A stretch of DNA of 64,000 nt from Prostheceraeus crozeri (GCA_907163375.1 CAJQUW010009225.1:434001-498000), one strand, 5' to 3'. Counted from the first letter of the stretch, positions 23,786-31,285 are shown. Notes: a model not told the origin generated them from the letters alone. Numbers and translations are program-made.

Positions 23786-24316
23786 ATGGATTGTGAGGGT
23801 GAACCTGTACAGGAGCTCAGTGCTATTGCTATGAACAATTGGACATATCAGATTGTTAGTGTCTATCATCAACATGCCAACTGCGATCCCAATGTTGATC
23901 AATGGGCGAGAAAACACATTCATGAACTTAATCTGAAATATTTGCAAGACTATGGCTTTTCTTGTGAGAGTGCTCTTCTTATTGACTTTAAACGATGGTT
24001 AGCTGCTTTCAATGTTATACGCATCTTTTGTAATAATCCTGGTAAGGAGAGGAAAGTATTTCCCAATCTAATCATTGATGATATTTTGCTCCCACCTTGG
24101 GATAGTAGAGTGAATCAACATTATCATGAAGTCACAAAACGTTTTAAGGATTTGTGTGTTCCTATTTTGTCTGTTCGTTGTAGTAGCTACGTTCATAACC
24201 AATGCTTCTTTCCTCCTTACCTCAACACTGCCAAAGTCCTGTATGGTTATCATTGCTCGCTGTATGATAGTTACCAGCTGTATCTATTTTATCTCTTTCA
24301 AACCATTGATTTATAA
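23786..24316 (+). CDS. DEDDh-type 3'-5' exonuclease
   Basis: The first residues are MDCEGEPVQELSAI, which carries exonuclease motif I (D-x-E) followed by the usual E-L-x-x-I. Near the C terminus GYHCSLYDSYQLY has H-x4-D (H156, D161), the DEDDh motif III. A middle aspartate-rich block lies at about 97-99. Length is 176 residues, typical for a bare DnaQ/TREX-like domain. Because motif I starts at residue 2, translation probably begins upstream: an acceptor-like TTCCGTTTTAG precedes GCTTCTATCATC, the same form as the ATG-intron-GCA starts of PolB and the first gene. It likely acts on DNA or RNA ends; the substrate cannot be told. Confidence 0.6.
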   Translation: MDCEGEPVQELSAIAMNNWTYQIVSVYHQHANCDPNVDQWARKHIHELNLKYLQDYGFSCESALLIDFKRWLAAFNVIRIFCNNPGKERKVFPNLIIDDILLPPWDSRVNQHYHEVTKRFKDLCVPILSVRCSSYVHNQCFFPPYLNTAKVLYGYHCSLYDSYQLYLFYLFQTIDL

Positions 24317-24403
24317 TGCATGCTTGTTACCATTATTCAATAAATGTTACTATGAGAAGAGTTGTTGTTTTCATGCAATGGATGGGTTAGATAAAGGGCG
24401 ATC

Positions 24404-24814
24404 ATGTCTTTCTCAAACGACTGCGGAACATTACGTTTTCATAGGCAAAGTTTAAAAGGAGCTGTTCAAGATTATGTGATAAAATTTCATAAAGATGAGA
24501 CCGACATCGAAGCAGTGGTCGATGATGCTAGCACTCTATTTCTAGAGTTAATGAATACATTCTCTGATAGCATTATCATGGCGCGATTAGTTGCGAAAAT
24601 TAAGTTTAGTCATTTTGGAAAGGAAGAGGTGGAAAGTCGCTCTTTCCATTTTGCTTCTTATTCAATGGAAGTGGTAGATCACCCCCAAGAATTTTTTAAA
24701 AGACATATGATAAAAATTGCTGAACGTCTTAACGCATTTAACCATCATGGTAGCAGTCTAGTGATTGAAGCGATTTCAGATATTCACATTCAACTTTCCA
24801 TAAAGAAAAATTGA
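24404..24814 (+). CDS. Stand-alone homologue of a PolB N-terminal domain
   Basis: The protein has 136 residues. The second half (EFFKRHMIKIAERLNAF, then HGSSLVIEAISDIHIQLS) has the same pattern as a segment near residues 190-245 of this element's own PolB, where a helix is followed by a hydrophobic I-x-x-I-x-I-x-L strand. It is therefore probably a separate copy of the small domain that precedes the polymerase in Polintons. Its role is unknown; DNA binding or priming is possible. ATGCAATG 31 bp before the ATG is a one-mismatch version of the motif in front of the virion genes. Confidence 0.5.
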   Translation: MSFSNDCGTLRFHRQSLKGAVQDYVIKFHKDETDIEAVVDDASTLFLELMNTFSDSIIMARLVAKIKFSHFGKEEVESRSFHFASYSMEVVDHPQEFFKRHMIKIAERLNAFNHHGSSLVIEAISDIHIQLSIKKN

Positions 24815-24816
24815 AA

Positions 24817-25140
24817 ATGCAGTGGTACTTGATTGTAGCACAACTGGTTTTCGAGCTATGTCTGCTCACTCTCGAAGTATATTCCTTCTGTACATGCGTC
24901 TATTATTTAGAAAAGGCTAGCAAATTCATATCTTCAAAAAGACTTGCTATAGACATCAGTAACGGTGAAACTATGTGTTGCGATGTATGTAAGCGAAAGG
25001 ATGGAAATGAAAAGCGCATCTTCAAGAGATGTAAGCATGCTTTTTGTCAACGCTGTTTCATACGTAATTGCATTCAACTTTGCCAATGTAACCACTGTGA
25101 CATTGCTCATTTCGAGTGTCACTTATGTCGCAATAGTTAG
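24817..25140 (+). CDS. Membrane-anchored RING-like zinc protein
   Basis: The 107-residue protein starts at the ATG of TTGAAAATGCAG. Residues 3-33 are hydrophobic (LIVAQLVFELCLLTLEV), either a signal anchor or membrane helix. Residues 54-104 carry C-C-x2-C, C-x-H-x2-C-x2-C, C-x-C-x2-C and a final C-x2-C, a RING-type cross-brace order (C54/C55, C58, C72, H74, C77, C80, then C89/C91, C94, C101, C104). It may be a membrane E3 ligase that acts on a host protein, by analogy with viral RING proteins. A shorter relative lies at 23608-23733. Confidence 0.55.
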   Translation: MQWYLIVAQLVFELCLLTLEVYSFCTCVYYLEKASKFISSKRLAIDISNGETMCCDVCKRKDGNEKRIFKRCKHAFCQRCFIRNCIQLCQCNHCDIAHFECHLCRNS

Positions 25141-25146
25141 TACCTA

Positions 25147-25157
25147 TGCAAATGTGG
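25147..25157 (+). promoter_or_regulatory. ATGCAAA motif before the small basic gene
   Basis: ATGCAAATGTG (preceded by T) lies 45 bp before the ATG at 25192. It is one of six ATGCAAA-type motifs found 29-45 bp before Polinton genes. Confidence 0.55.
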
Positions 25158-25191
25158 TAAAGATAGGTTTTAGCAAAGACTAACACGGAAA

Positions 25192-25494
25192 ATGGCGAAA
25201 CGTAAAATGACGAAACGTAAAAGTCAAAAGTTTTCTTCAGCCATTCAAGCTCTCCGACGAATGAAAGCAAATCAGCGATACAATGCTATACGACATGCTA
25301 ACGATAAATTCATTTGTGAAATTATTTCTCATGTGAGGAAGTTGAGGACGAAGAAATTAGCGCCAAAACAACGAAAGTTACTTAAGCGATATGCTACGAA
25401 ATTGCGTTTCATCTCCAATCCTAAAGTCGCCCTTCAAAGAAAGAGGAAAACTCTAACACAAAAGGGCGGTTTCCTTCAGCAATACTTCCAATGA
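25192..25494 (+). pseudogene. Small basic Polinton protein with frame-broken tail
   Basis: The 100-residue frame is very basic (MAKRKMTKRK; KKLAPKQRKLLKRYATK) and ends with KRKTLTQKGGFL, a block that recurs at the C terminus of a small basic protein next to the ATPase in many animal Polintons and related viruses. The family usually continues with a hydrophobic glycine-rich tail. Here that tail is present in the -1 frame (25479-25547, starting ILPMIAP), so a single-base change near 25475-25480 has cut it off. The name of the family is not certain to me; a virion or core role is inferred from context. Confidence 0.6.
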
Positions 25495-25549
25495 TAGCTC
25501 CTGCCGTGGGCAACCTATTGGGAAATATCTTTGGCTCTAAGCGTTAATT

Positions 25550-25560
25550 ATGCAAATGTT
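25550..25560 (+). promoter_or_regulatory. ATGCAAA motif before the ATPase gene
   Basis: ATGCAAATGTT lies 29 bp before the ATPase start codon at 25579. Confidence 0.6.
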
Positions 25561-25578
25561 GAGTCTCAAAGTAATAAA

Positions 25579-26196
25579 ATGGATTTCAGACTTCAATGTG
25601 ATAAAGTTCTGACTGTATCAGGTCCATCTCATGCAGGTAAAACTGTTTTCACGCTGAATTTATTGGATAAAAGAAGGGAGTTGTTTAAGGAACCTATCAA
25701 TCGAGTGATTTGGTGTTATGGTATTTATCAACCGTCGCTGTTTCAGGAATTGCAAAGTCGCAACTTTATTCGACATGAAGGAATTATTCCAGTGGATAAA
25801 CTTCAGTCTAATGATGTTGTTGTATTGGATGATTTATTAAAAGAAAGTAAGAATTCAAAAGATGTTACAGATATGTTCACTCGCGCAGCACACCATAAAA
25901 GGTGTTTTATCATCTATATTACACAAAATTTGTTTCCTGATGGAAAAGAAGCTCGTACACGAAACCTGAATACACACTATTATGCTATTTTCAAGAATCC
26001 GCGAGATAAAAGTCAATTTGAAATTTTAGCGCGACAAGTTGCACCCAGAGGATCAAAAGCCTTAATTGAAATTTTTCAAGCAGCTACTGAAAAACCATAC
26101 GGTTACTTATTCATTGACTTTACGCAAGAGTGTCCGGAAGAATTTAGATTTCGAAGTGATATTTTGAAAACTCCCATGATTATCTACAAACTATGA
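25579..26196 (+). CDS. Packaging ATPase (FtsK/HerA, A32 type)
   Basis: The 205-residue protein is one of the Polinton core proteins and would pump DNA into the capsid. Walker A is GPSHAGKT at residues 15-22, Walker B VVVLDD at 80-85, and a sensor-type TQN lies at 115-117. The length is typical of the compact A32-like ATPases. I chose ATG 25579 because the open frame upstream has no ATG and because an ATGCAAA motif sits 29 bp before it. The stop overlaps the next start (ATGA at 26193). Frame intact. Confidence 0.9.
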   Translation: MDFRLQCDKVLTVSGPSHAGKTVFTLNLLDKRRELFKEPINRVIWCYGIYQPSLFQELQSRNFIRHEGIIPVDKLQSNDVVVLDDLLKESKNSKDVTDMFTRAAHHKRCFIIYITQNLFPDGKEARTRNLNTHYYAIFKNPRDKSQFEILARQVAPRGSKALIEIFQAATEKPYGYLFIDFTQECPEEFRFRSDILKTPMIIYKL

Positions 26197-26885
26197 GTTC
26201 TTATTCTCGCATGATTGTTATTCCTCAGGATGAATATGTACAATTGACTGCCATGCAGCAAGTAAAGCAACCTCTTGCAAATCAAATGTATAGGAAAGAA
26301 ATAGATTATCAGCAAAATGTTCACATCAAAGATCCACATCGTGCTGTATTATTACAATCGGAAACTGTTGAGCAATTGAAAAACTTGAAGAATAAGATGC
26401 GTGACTCTGTATCGACTGCTACACCTTTAGCATCTCGCGCACATGCCATATCTCTTTTCAACAGTATTGAACCCCATCTCAATGTAAATGATAGAGGAGA
26501 AATCATTACAGATGAAAATAAAGTGATTGATGCTTCACGTTATGAAGACTTGATTCAGTATGCGACACGTAGAAAGCGCCGTCAGGGCTATGTTCCACCT
26601 GGTTGGTCATACTTTCTTAAACTATTGAAAAAGCATAATGTGCCAAAATTTGCTTTAAATAATGAGACATTGAAAGAACTTGATTCAACAGTGGCTACTA
26701 CTCCAATGCTTCAGGCGATGAAAATGCCAACAAATTGGTTTAAGACGTCACCTGCTACATCCCCTCCCACACTCACTAAGCAAACAAGGGGAAGAACTCG
26801 ACGTAGATCTGTATCGCCACTAAAACTGGTAAAAGGAAAACGTAAAACAGCTCCTCCCAGGAAATACATGTTCTCAGACTATTAA
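26193..26885 (+). CDS. Polinton-conserved protein of unknown function, likely virion
   Basis: The 230-residue protein starts MSSYSRMIVIPQDEYVQL and has a helical, charged middle (RKEIDYQQN; SETVEQLKNLKNKMRD), a QGYVPPGWSYFLKLLKK block and a basic arginine-rich tail (RGRTRRRS; KGKRKTAPPRK). Proteins with this start and order are found next to the ATPase in other animal Polintons, as far as I recognise. It overlaps the ATPase stop by four bases (ATGA), so expression is coupled or from one transcript. The basic tail suggests contact with packaged DNA. Confidence 0.6.
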   Translation: MSSYSRMIVIPQDEYVQLTAMQQVKQPLANQMYRKEIDYQQNVHIKDPHRAVLLQSETVEQLKNLKNKMRDSVSTATPLASRAHAISLFNSIEPHLNVNDRGEIITDENKVIDASRYEDLIQYATRRKRRQGYVPPGWSYFLKLLKKHNVPKFALNNETLKELDSTVATTPMLQAMKMPTNWFKTSPATSPPTLTKQTRGRTRRRSVSPLKLVKGKRKTAPPRKYMFSDY

Positions 26886-26886
26886 T

Positions 26887-27102
26887 ATGAAGCAGATGTG
26901 TTGCTTGCCATGTAATGAGCCGCCAGAGGTGAATGTCGTTGTCACTTGCACTTGCTGCGCCAGCTCTCATAATGAAACCCCTAAGCAATGTGAACACGAT
27001 CGCAAAACCGCTAAAGCTAAATGCTGCAGTTGTTGTAAATGTAGAAAGGGAAGAAAACAAAAAGATGAGAAGGAGGAAAAAGAGTCAGCCGTCATCGACT
27101 GA
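26887..27102 (+). CDS. Cysteine-rich small protein
   Basis: The 71-residue frame starts one base after the preceding stop and overlaps the integrase start by 38 bp. It has C-C-x2-C, C-x-C-C and C-C-x-C-C-x-C clusters, 13 cysteines in all, and a highly charged K/E tail (RKGRKQKDEKEEKE). The close packing supports a real gene, but the overlap with the open integrase leader means one of the two could be a shadow. Zinc binding or a disulphide-rich small protein is possible. Confidence 0.45.
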   Translation: MKQMCCLPCNEPPEVNVVVTCTCCASSHNETPKQCEHDRKTAKAKCCSCCKCRKGRKQKDEKEEKESAVID

Positions 27103-28153
27103 ACGTTTGAAGTCAATCTATTATGATGTAAAACATCCGGCAGGATTTGCATCTATCAAGAAATTATCAAAAGCGAGTGGTCTTCCACAATCACAAGTGA
27201 AACGATGGTTAAAGGGTCAGGCTACCTATACACTCCACAAACAAGCGAAAAAGAAGTACCGCACCCGCCATTATATTGTTCATGACATCGATGAACAGTG
27301 GCAAGCAGATTTGTGCGATGTTGCCTCCATTTCAAAACATAACTCGGGCAATAATTTTATTTTAACCGTCATTGATATTTTCTCGCGTTATGCGTGGGCT
27401 CAACCTTTAAAAACTAAAGAAGGGAAAGGAGTAGCAAAAGCATTCCAAACAATTTTTCGAGAAGGTCGCATTCCAAAAAGAATTCAGAGTGATCAAGGAA
27501 AAGAGTTTGAAAATCAGCATGTGACAAGATTATTTGAGAGGCATGACATTGAGTTGTTTAGTGTAAAGAGCGCTTATAAAGCTGCACTCGTTGAACGTTT
27601 TAATCGCACATTAAAAAATCGTTTGTGGCGACATTTTACTGCCAACTTGACACAAAATTGGACAAAGGTTCTACAAGATACACTCCATGCCTACAATCAC
27701 TCTATCCATCGTTCTATTGGACTCAGACCAGTAGATGTAAATGCTGACAATGTAGATAAAGTGCGCGAATCATTCCAACGTAAACGCACTCATGTGAAAA
27801 GTGATGTGAAAATTGGCGATAAAGTTCGTATCTCAAAAGTGAAAAGTGTTTTTGCTAAAGGGTACCTCCCGAATTGGACAGAGGAGGTATTTACAGTATC
27901 AAGGATTAATCAAAAAGACTCTCCGACCACCTACAAGTTGAAAGATTACGATAATGAAGAAATTGAGGGTAGCTTTTACCGCGATGAGATTGAGGTAGTC
28001 ACTGAAAGTGAAACATATTTGGTAGAGAAAATCATTCGATGTAAAAAACGGCAAGGTGAAGAATGGTGTCTTGTTAAATGGACTGGTTATCCTTCAAGTA
28101 TGAACTCTTGGATGCGTCGTGCCGACATCTTTCATCTAAGTGATCGACAGTGA
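27065..28153 (+). CDS. int: Polinton integrase with C-terminal chromodomain
   Basis: The protein has 362 residues from the ATG at 27065; the longer frame from 26933 overlaps the cysteine-rich gene and its leader does not look like an integrase. The RNase H-fold core carries QADLCD (D82), QSDQGKEF (D143) and ALVERFNRTLK (E177), the D, D-35-E triad. A short helical N-terminal region precedes it. Residues about 313-356 form a chromodomain (YLVEKII, VKWTGYP, SWMRRADI; the usual W-E-P is replaced by W-M-R). It would join the element's ends to host DNA, making the 6-bp duplication; the chromodomain may direct target choice. Confidence 0.93.
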   Translation: MRRRKKSQPSSTERLKSIYYDVKHPAGFASIKKLSKASGLPQSQVKRWLKGQATYTLHKQAKKKYRTRHYIVHDIDEQWQADLCDVASISKHNSGNNFILTVIDIFSRYAWAQPLKTKEGKGVAKAFQTIFREGRIPKRIQSDQGKEFENQHVTRLFERHDIELFSVKSAYKAALVERFNRTLKNRLWRHFTANLTQNWTKVLQDTLHAYNHSIHRSIGLRPVDVNADNVDKVRESFQRKRTHVKSDVKIGDKVRISKVKSVFAKGYLPNWTEEVFTVSRINQKDSPTTYKLKDYDNEEIEGSFYRDEIEVVTESETYLVEKIIRCKKRQGEEWCLVKWTGYPSSMNSWMRRADIFHLSDRQ

Positions 28154-28156
28154 TTC

Positions 28157-28167
28157 ATGCAAAGTTG
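28157..28167 (+). promoter_or_regulatory. ATGCAAA motif before the pVI-like gene
   Basis: ATGCAAAGTTG lies 38 bp before the ATG at 28195, just after the integrase stop. Confidence 0.6.
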
Positions 28168-28194
28168 TAACTAACAATGTTTAGGGTTTGAGCT

Positions 28195-28650
28195 ATGAAT
28201 CCAACTGCCTCATTTTATTCACGACCCTCCTACGTAAGTGGTGGAGGACAAATTTACATCGGTGCTCGCCGCCAACGTGGAGGTAGCATACTTGGTGCAC
28301 TGAAATCTGTTGTAGCACCTCTCATATCCAATGTCGGTAGATCTTTAAAACGAAATGTTTTAAGTAATGCCGTTGGCTTTGCTGGTGATGTTGCTAGTGA
28401 TCTTTCCAGAGGTAGAAGTTTTAAGAGCAGTTTGTTGAATCGTGGGAAGGAACGCGGTTTAAAAACATTGAAGCAGACCATTGCTGGTGTTACTCAAGGA
28501 AAGAAATCACCTAAACGAATGAGAAAAGGAAGGAGGAAACATCGCGGAGCTGGTAAGGTGCAATCTTCAGTCAAAAGGCATTCACGCAAACGTCGCAGAG
28601 GCTCTAATCATTCATCAGGCGCTAAACGACGACGCTGCTATAACTTCTAA
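28195..28650 (+). CDS. Basic virion core protein, adenovirus pVI/pX-like
   Basis: The 151-residue protein has a glycine-rich start (VSGGGQIYIG; QRGGSILGALK), an amphipathic middle (SVVAPLISNVGRSLKRNVLS, then ADVASDLSRGRSFKSSLLNRGKE) and a long arginine/lysine tail (GRRKHRG, SRKRRRG, KRRRCYNF). This layout is that of the pVI/pX-like proteins of Polintons and adintoviruses: a protease-processed, membrane-active or DNA-condensing core protein. The GG sites are candidate protease sites, though they do not fit the adenain consensus perfectly. It is followed at once by the capsid gene. Confidence 0.65.
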   Translation: MNPTASFYSRPSYVSGGGQIYIGARRQRGGSILGALKSVVAPLISNVGRSLKRNVLSNAVGFAGDVASDLSRGRSFKSSLLNRGKERGLKTLKQTIAGVTQGKKSPKRMRKGRRKHRGAGKVQSSVKRHSRKRRRGSNHSSGAKRRRCYNF

Positions 28651-28652
28651 TC

Positions 28653-29930
28653 ATGGAGTGTAAAACTTCCGGTTTTTGTTTGTTCGATCAACAAGCCATA
28701 CAGACAGATATTCTTAGTTCAAGTATTGTAGATTATCATCCTCGAACAGCTGAGAATGCTGGCCCCATTGAATTTGTTATTCCTGGTGGTAGTGATGACT
28801 ACATAGATTTGAGTTATGCGATGCTTGATTTGAGGTTTAGAATTCAACAAGCAGATGGAACTGCTATTGACGATGCACATAAAGTTGGACTGAACAATTT
28901 ACCATTGACTACATTACTTCGCGATGTTTCTCTAACGATTGGAGAGCAGCAGGTGGAAGGTGGTCAAAGCGATTATCCCTATAAATCATATTTCAATCAT
29001 GTATCACAGTTTCATCCAGCAGCACAAAAAAGTCATATGGAAGCCATGGGATGGTACAGAGATGAAGCAGGAAAATTTGATGTTGAAACAAACAGTGGCT
29101 TTGTAAAGCGATCTGCTATGATTAAAGATAGTAGAGTATGTCAGCTATATGGTCCGCTGAATTTAGACTTCTTTAGACAGTCAAAGTTTTTACTCTGTAA
29201 TACCAGCATGCGACTCAAGCTGACATTGAATAAGCCTGAATTTGCGCTGAATGCATTTGCTAAAGTTGACAATTTTAGAATTCATGTGGAAGATATTGCA
29301 CTTTACATTCGTCGAGTAGTACCGAATCCAAGTGTCATTAGAGGGCATGCTGAAGGTCTTAACCGCCAAAATGCCATTTACCCCGTTCAGCATACAAAGC
29401 TTCTCACCTTTACAATTCCGAAAGATCAAAAGAGTTTCATGAAAGATGGCCTCTTTCCATCGGAAGCACCGAAGCTCCTCATGGTGGCAATGGTTGAAAA
29501 TGATGCATTTAATGGTAATATAAAGAAGAATCCTTTCAATTTTAAACACAATCAGTTAAGTGAAATTGCTTTACGTGTTAATGGTGTGAGTCATCCTGGT
29601 CCACCCTACAAACCAGATTTTGCTTCGGATCAATTTATGCGCAGTTATGTTGATTTTATGGATGTCTTTGGCTTTTACAATACGGATGATACCAACGGAC
29701 TGACTATGAAAGAGTTTAAGAGTGGATATACTATTTATGCATTTGATTTGACTGCTGACAGCGATATTAGTGCACCCTATCGTCAAGCGAACGTGCCTCA
29801 TAATATTCGTTTGGATTTGACGTTCAAAAGAACACTACCTGAGACGATCAATGTATTAATTTATGCAGTCTTCGATTCAAATATTGAAATTACAAAGTAT
29901 CGTGACGTGATTCTTCAGTATAATCGTTAA
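28653..29930 (+). CDS. Major capsid protein, double jelly-roll type
   Basis: The 425-residue protein matches the conserved Polinton/adintovirus hexon-like family (uncharacterised F54H12.2-type proteins). Recognisable blocks are PIEFVIPGGSDDYIDL near residue 38, YPYKSYFNHV near 109, the NAIYPV and KNPFNFKH stretches, and a C-terminal LPETINVLIYAVFD. The length and beta-rich composition agree with the family. The start follows the preceding stop by two bases, and the TAA stop shares its last A with the protease ATG (TAATG at 29930), a tight virion-gene block. Frame intact. Capsid function is inferred from the family. Confidence 0.82.
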   Translation: MECKTSGFCLFDQQAIQTDILSSSIVDYHPRTAENAGPIEFVIPGGSDDYIDLSYAMLDLRFRIQQADGTAIDDAHKVGLNNLPLTTLLRDVSLTIGEQQVEGGQSDYPYKSYFNHVSQFHPAAQKSHMEAMGWYRDEAGKFDVETNSGFVKRSAMIKDSRVCQLYGPLNLDFFRQSKFLLCNTSMRLKLTLNKPEFALNAFAKVDNFRIHVEDIALYIRRVVPNPSVIRGHAEGLNRQNAIYPVQHTKLLTFTIPKDQKSFMKDGLFPSEAPKLLMVAMVENDAFNGNIKKNPFNFKHNQLSEIALRVNGVSHPGPPYKPDFASDQFMRSYVDFMDVFGFYNTDDTNGLTMKEFKSGYTIYAFDLTADSDISAPYRQANVPHNIRLDLTFKRTLPETINVLIYAVFDSNIEITKYRDVILQYNR

Positions 29931-30391
29931 TGAGTTGGTTGACTGCTGACGATATTAAGACTAAAGTGCAGCATAATGCAGACGAAGCGACGTTGAAAGC
30001 TTTCGATAATGTCTATTCACTCGATACCTTACCACCTGCAGTAAATCACTATCCCATCTTTATTGTGCTAAACACTCATTCACAGAATTTAGGCGGTGAG
30101 CATTGGAAAGCGATCTTTATTGGAAAAGACCGACGTGGTGAACTATTTGACTCTCTTGCTCAACCTCCAAATATACCAACACAGCAGTGGTTGAGAAAAC
30201 ATACGCGTCAATATCAGCGAAATGAACGCATACTACAACATCCACTTTCATCAACGTGTGGTGCTTTTGTACTGTACTTCATCTTAAAACGTTTACATGT
30301 ATCTCGATTTGCATCTATTATTCAAAACTTTTCATGTAATCCATCCTCTAATGAAAAAATGATTTGTAAGTTCTATCATGATTTGAAATAA
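29930..30391 (+). CDS. Adenain-like cysteine protease (maturation protease)
   Basis: The 153-residue protein has the C5-type catalytic order: GEHW (H58), ELFDS (D74), a glutamine at about 103 and SSTCGAF (C110), where C-G follows a serine as in the family. The length is typical of Polinton and adenovirus proteases, which cut capsid and core precursors. It starts on the last base of the capsid stop codon. Its own TAA stop lies within AATAAA (30387-30392), so the coding end and the poly(A) signal coincide. Confidence 0.9.
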   Translation: MSWLTADDIKTKVQHNADEATLKAFDNVYSLDTLPPAVNHYPIFIVLNTHSQNLGGEHWKAIFIGKDRRGELFDSLAQPPNIPTQQWLRKHTRQYQRNERILQHPLSSTCGAFVLYFILKRLHVSRFASIIQNFSCNPSSNEKMICKFYHDLK

Positions 30392-30417
30392 AAACATCAT
30401 GTTGGAAAAATTGTTTT

Positions 30418-30963
30418 TTATTTTACAATCCGCTGGGTACGTACATACTCAATGAGATAGTCTAGGATCATATTTGCTTGTTCATGAGATTTTAGTCCAG
30501 TAATGATCACTTTACTATTATGAAAGATTGCCACATGCACAGGCAACCAACAACTAATGAGAGCTGCAGGAAAAAGTTCGGGTTCATAACACAAACTGTA
30601 ACTGCTGGTACGAATCTTCAAAAATGATAGACTGTCACTCAATTGAGTAGAGATCACCATATTGTCCACAGTCAGATTCGACATCACACACCTCTCCCTC
30701 TTCCATATCCGACGTAGTAGTCTTTGTAGCTCTAAGCGCATTGACTGCGCCGATGAATGAGAAAGGGCGCCGAGAATCTGTACAGTCCCATTTGGGAAGA
30801 GTTGAAGATTCCGTGAATTGTTCATCTTCACTACTAACATTTGAGGACGGCCCGGGTAATACTTGCTGTTTGGAAGCTGTTGGCGTAATGTTGTGAGATC
30901 GATTTTGGTGTAGAGTCTGAAGCGACGGAGAATGTTGACGATGGTGTAGCGATGGCGCTTCAT
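30418..30963 (-). CDS. TATA-binding-protein-like protein (TBP core)
   Basis: From the ATG at 30963 the protein has 181 residues, the size of the bare TBP saddle. It shows both TBP repeats: residues 6-88 (YTIVNIL, IDLTTLRQQL, YYPGRP, LQLFPNGTVQILGALS) and 96-176 (LTVDNMV, CYEPELFPAALI, VAIFHNSKVIITGLKS). YEPELFP is the family signature. Three of the four DNA-intercalating phenylalanines are kept (F56, F131, F147); the first is a proline (P40). It would bind promoter DNA in the nucleus. The open frame upstream of 30963 reads through the neighbouring gene and is not needed. The stop TAA lies inside AATAAA. TBP is not a standard Polinton core gene as far as I know. Confidence 0.85.
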   Translation of the reverse strand: MKRHRYTIVNILRRFRLYTKIDLTTLRQQLPNSKYYPGRPQMLVVKMNNSRNLQLFPNGTVQILGALSHSSAQSMRLELQRLLRRIWKRERCVMSNLTVDNMVISTQLSDSLSFLKIRTSSYSLCYEPELFPAALISCWLPVHVAIFHNSKVIITGLKSHEQANMILDYLIEYVRTQRIVK

Positions 30964-31285
30964 GATGAAAGAATGAGTAAATTGAGCGATGTACCTTCCT
31001 TTTATACTTTTCCCAACTACCTTGATGAAATGTGAAGTTAGTATGAAGTTGGGAATGATAGAGTTGAATTCGCCGATTGTTGACGCGCAGCCAGATGCGA
31101 TTTCCAATACGTGAATGTCTTTTCATATAGAAGTATTTCAAGTCCTTCATGATATGATGTAGAGATTGAAAATGACGATAAGATAAAACAAACTCTCTTC
31201 TCACATTTCCAGTTGAATCTTTGAAATAGACGTTTCGATCATGATCCGTTTCAATACGTTGTAGGGAATCTAATTTCCAACTCAT
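30635..31285 (-). CDS. PC4-like protein, copy 2, with overlapping tail
   Basis: The 216-residue frame starts at ATG 31285, 35 bp after an ATGCAAAT motif on this strand. Residues 1-108 are clearly related to the protein at 31308-31664 (DSLQRIETDHDRNVYFK; FQSLHHIMKDLKYF; GSWEKYKRKVHRSI). The strand-strand-helix pattern with V-x-F-K, L-S-x-R-x-F-x-x-L and I-x-x-D-L resembles the PC4/Sub1 coactivator domain; this is pattern recognition, not proven. The paralogue ends where the TBP-like gene starts here, yet this frame continues another 105 codons over the TBP gene, serine- and acid-rich (SSEDEQFTESS; DMEEGEV). Whether the tail is used is open. Confidence 0.55.
   Translation of the reverse strand: MSWKLDSLQRIETDHDRNVYFKDSTGNVRREFVLSYRHFQSLHHIMKDLKYFYMKRHSRIGNRIWLRVNNRRIQLYHSQLHTNFTFHQGSWEKYKRKVHRSIYSFFHHEAPSLHHRQHSPSLQTLHQNRSHNITPTASKQQVLPGPSSNVSSEDEQFTESSTLPKWDCTDSRRPFSFIGAVNALRATKTTTSDMEEGEVCDVESDCGQYGDLYSIE

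Noticed and set aside
26933..27064. Longer integrase start
   Set aside because: The extra 44 residues overlap the cysteine-rich gene and do not resemble an integrase N terminus; the ATG at 27065 is a better start.
30964..31107. Longer start of the TBP-like frame
   Set aside because: The extra codons overlap the conserved part of PC4-like copy 2, and the TBP fold begins right after the ATG at 30963.
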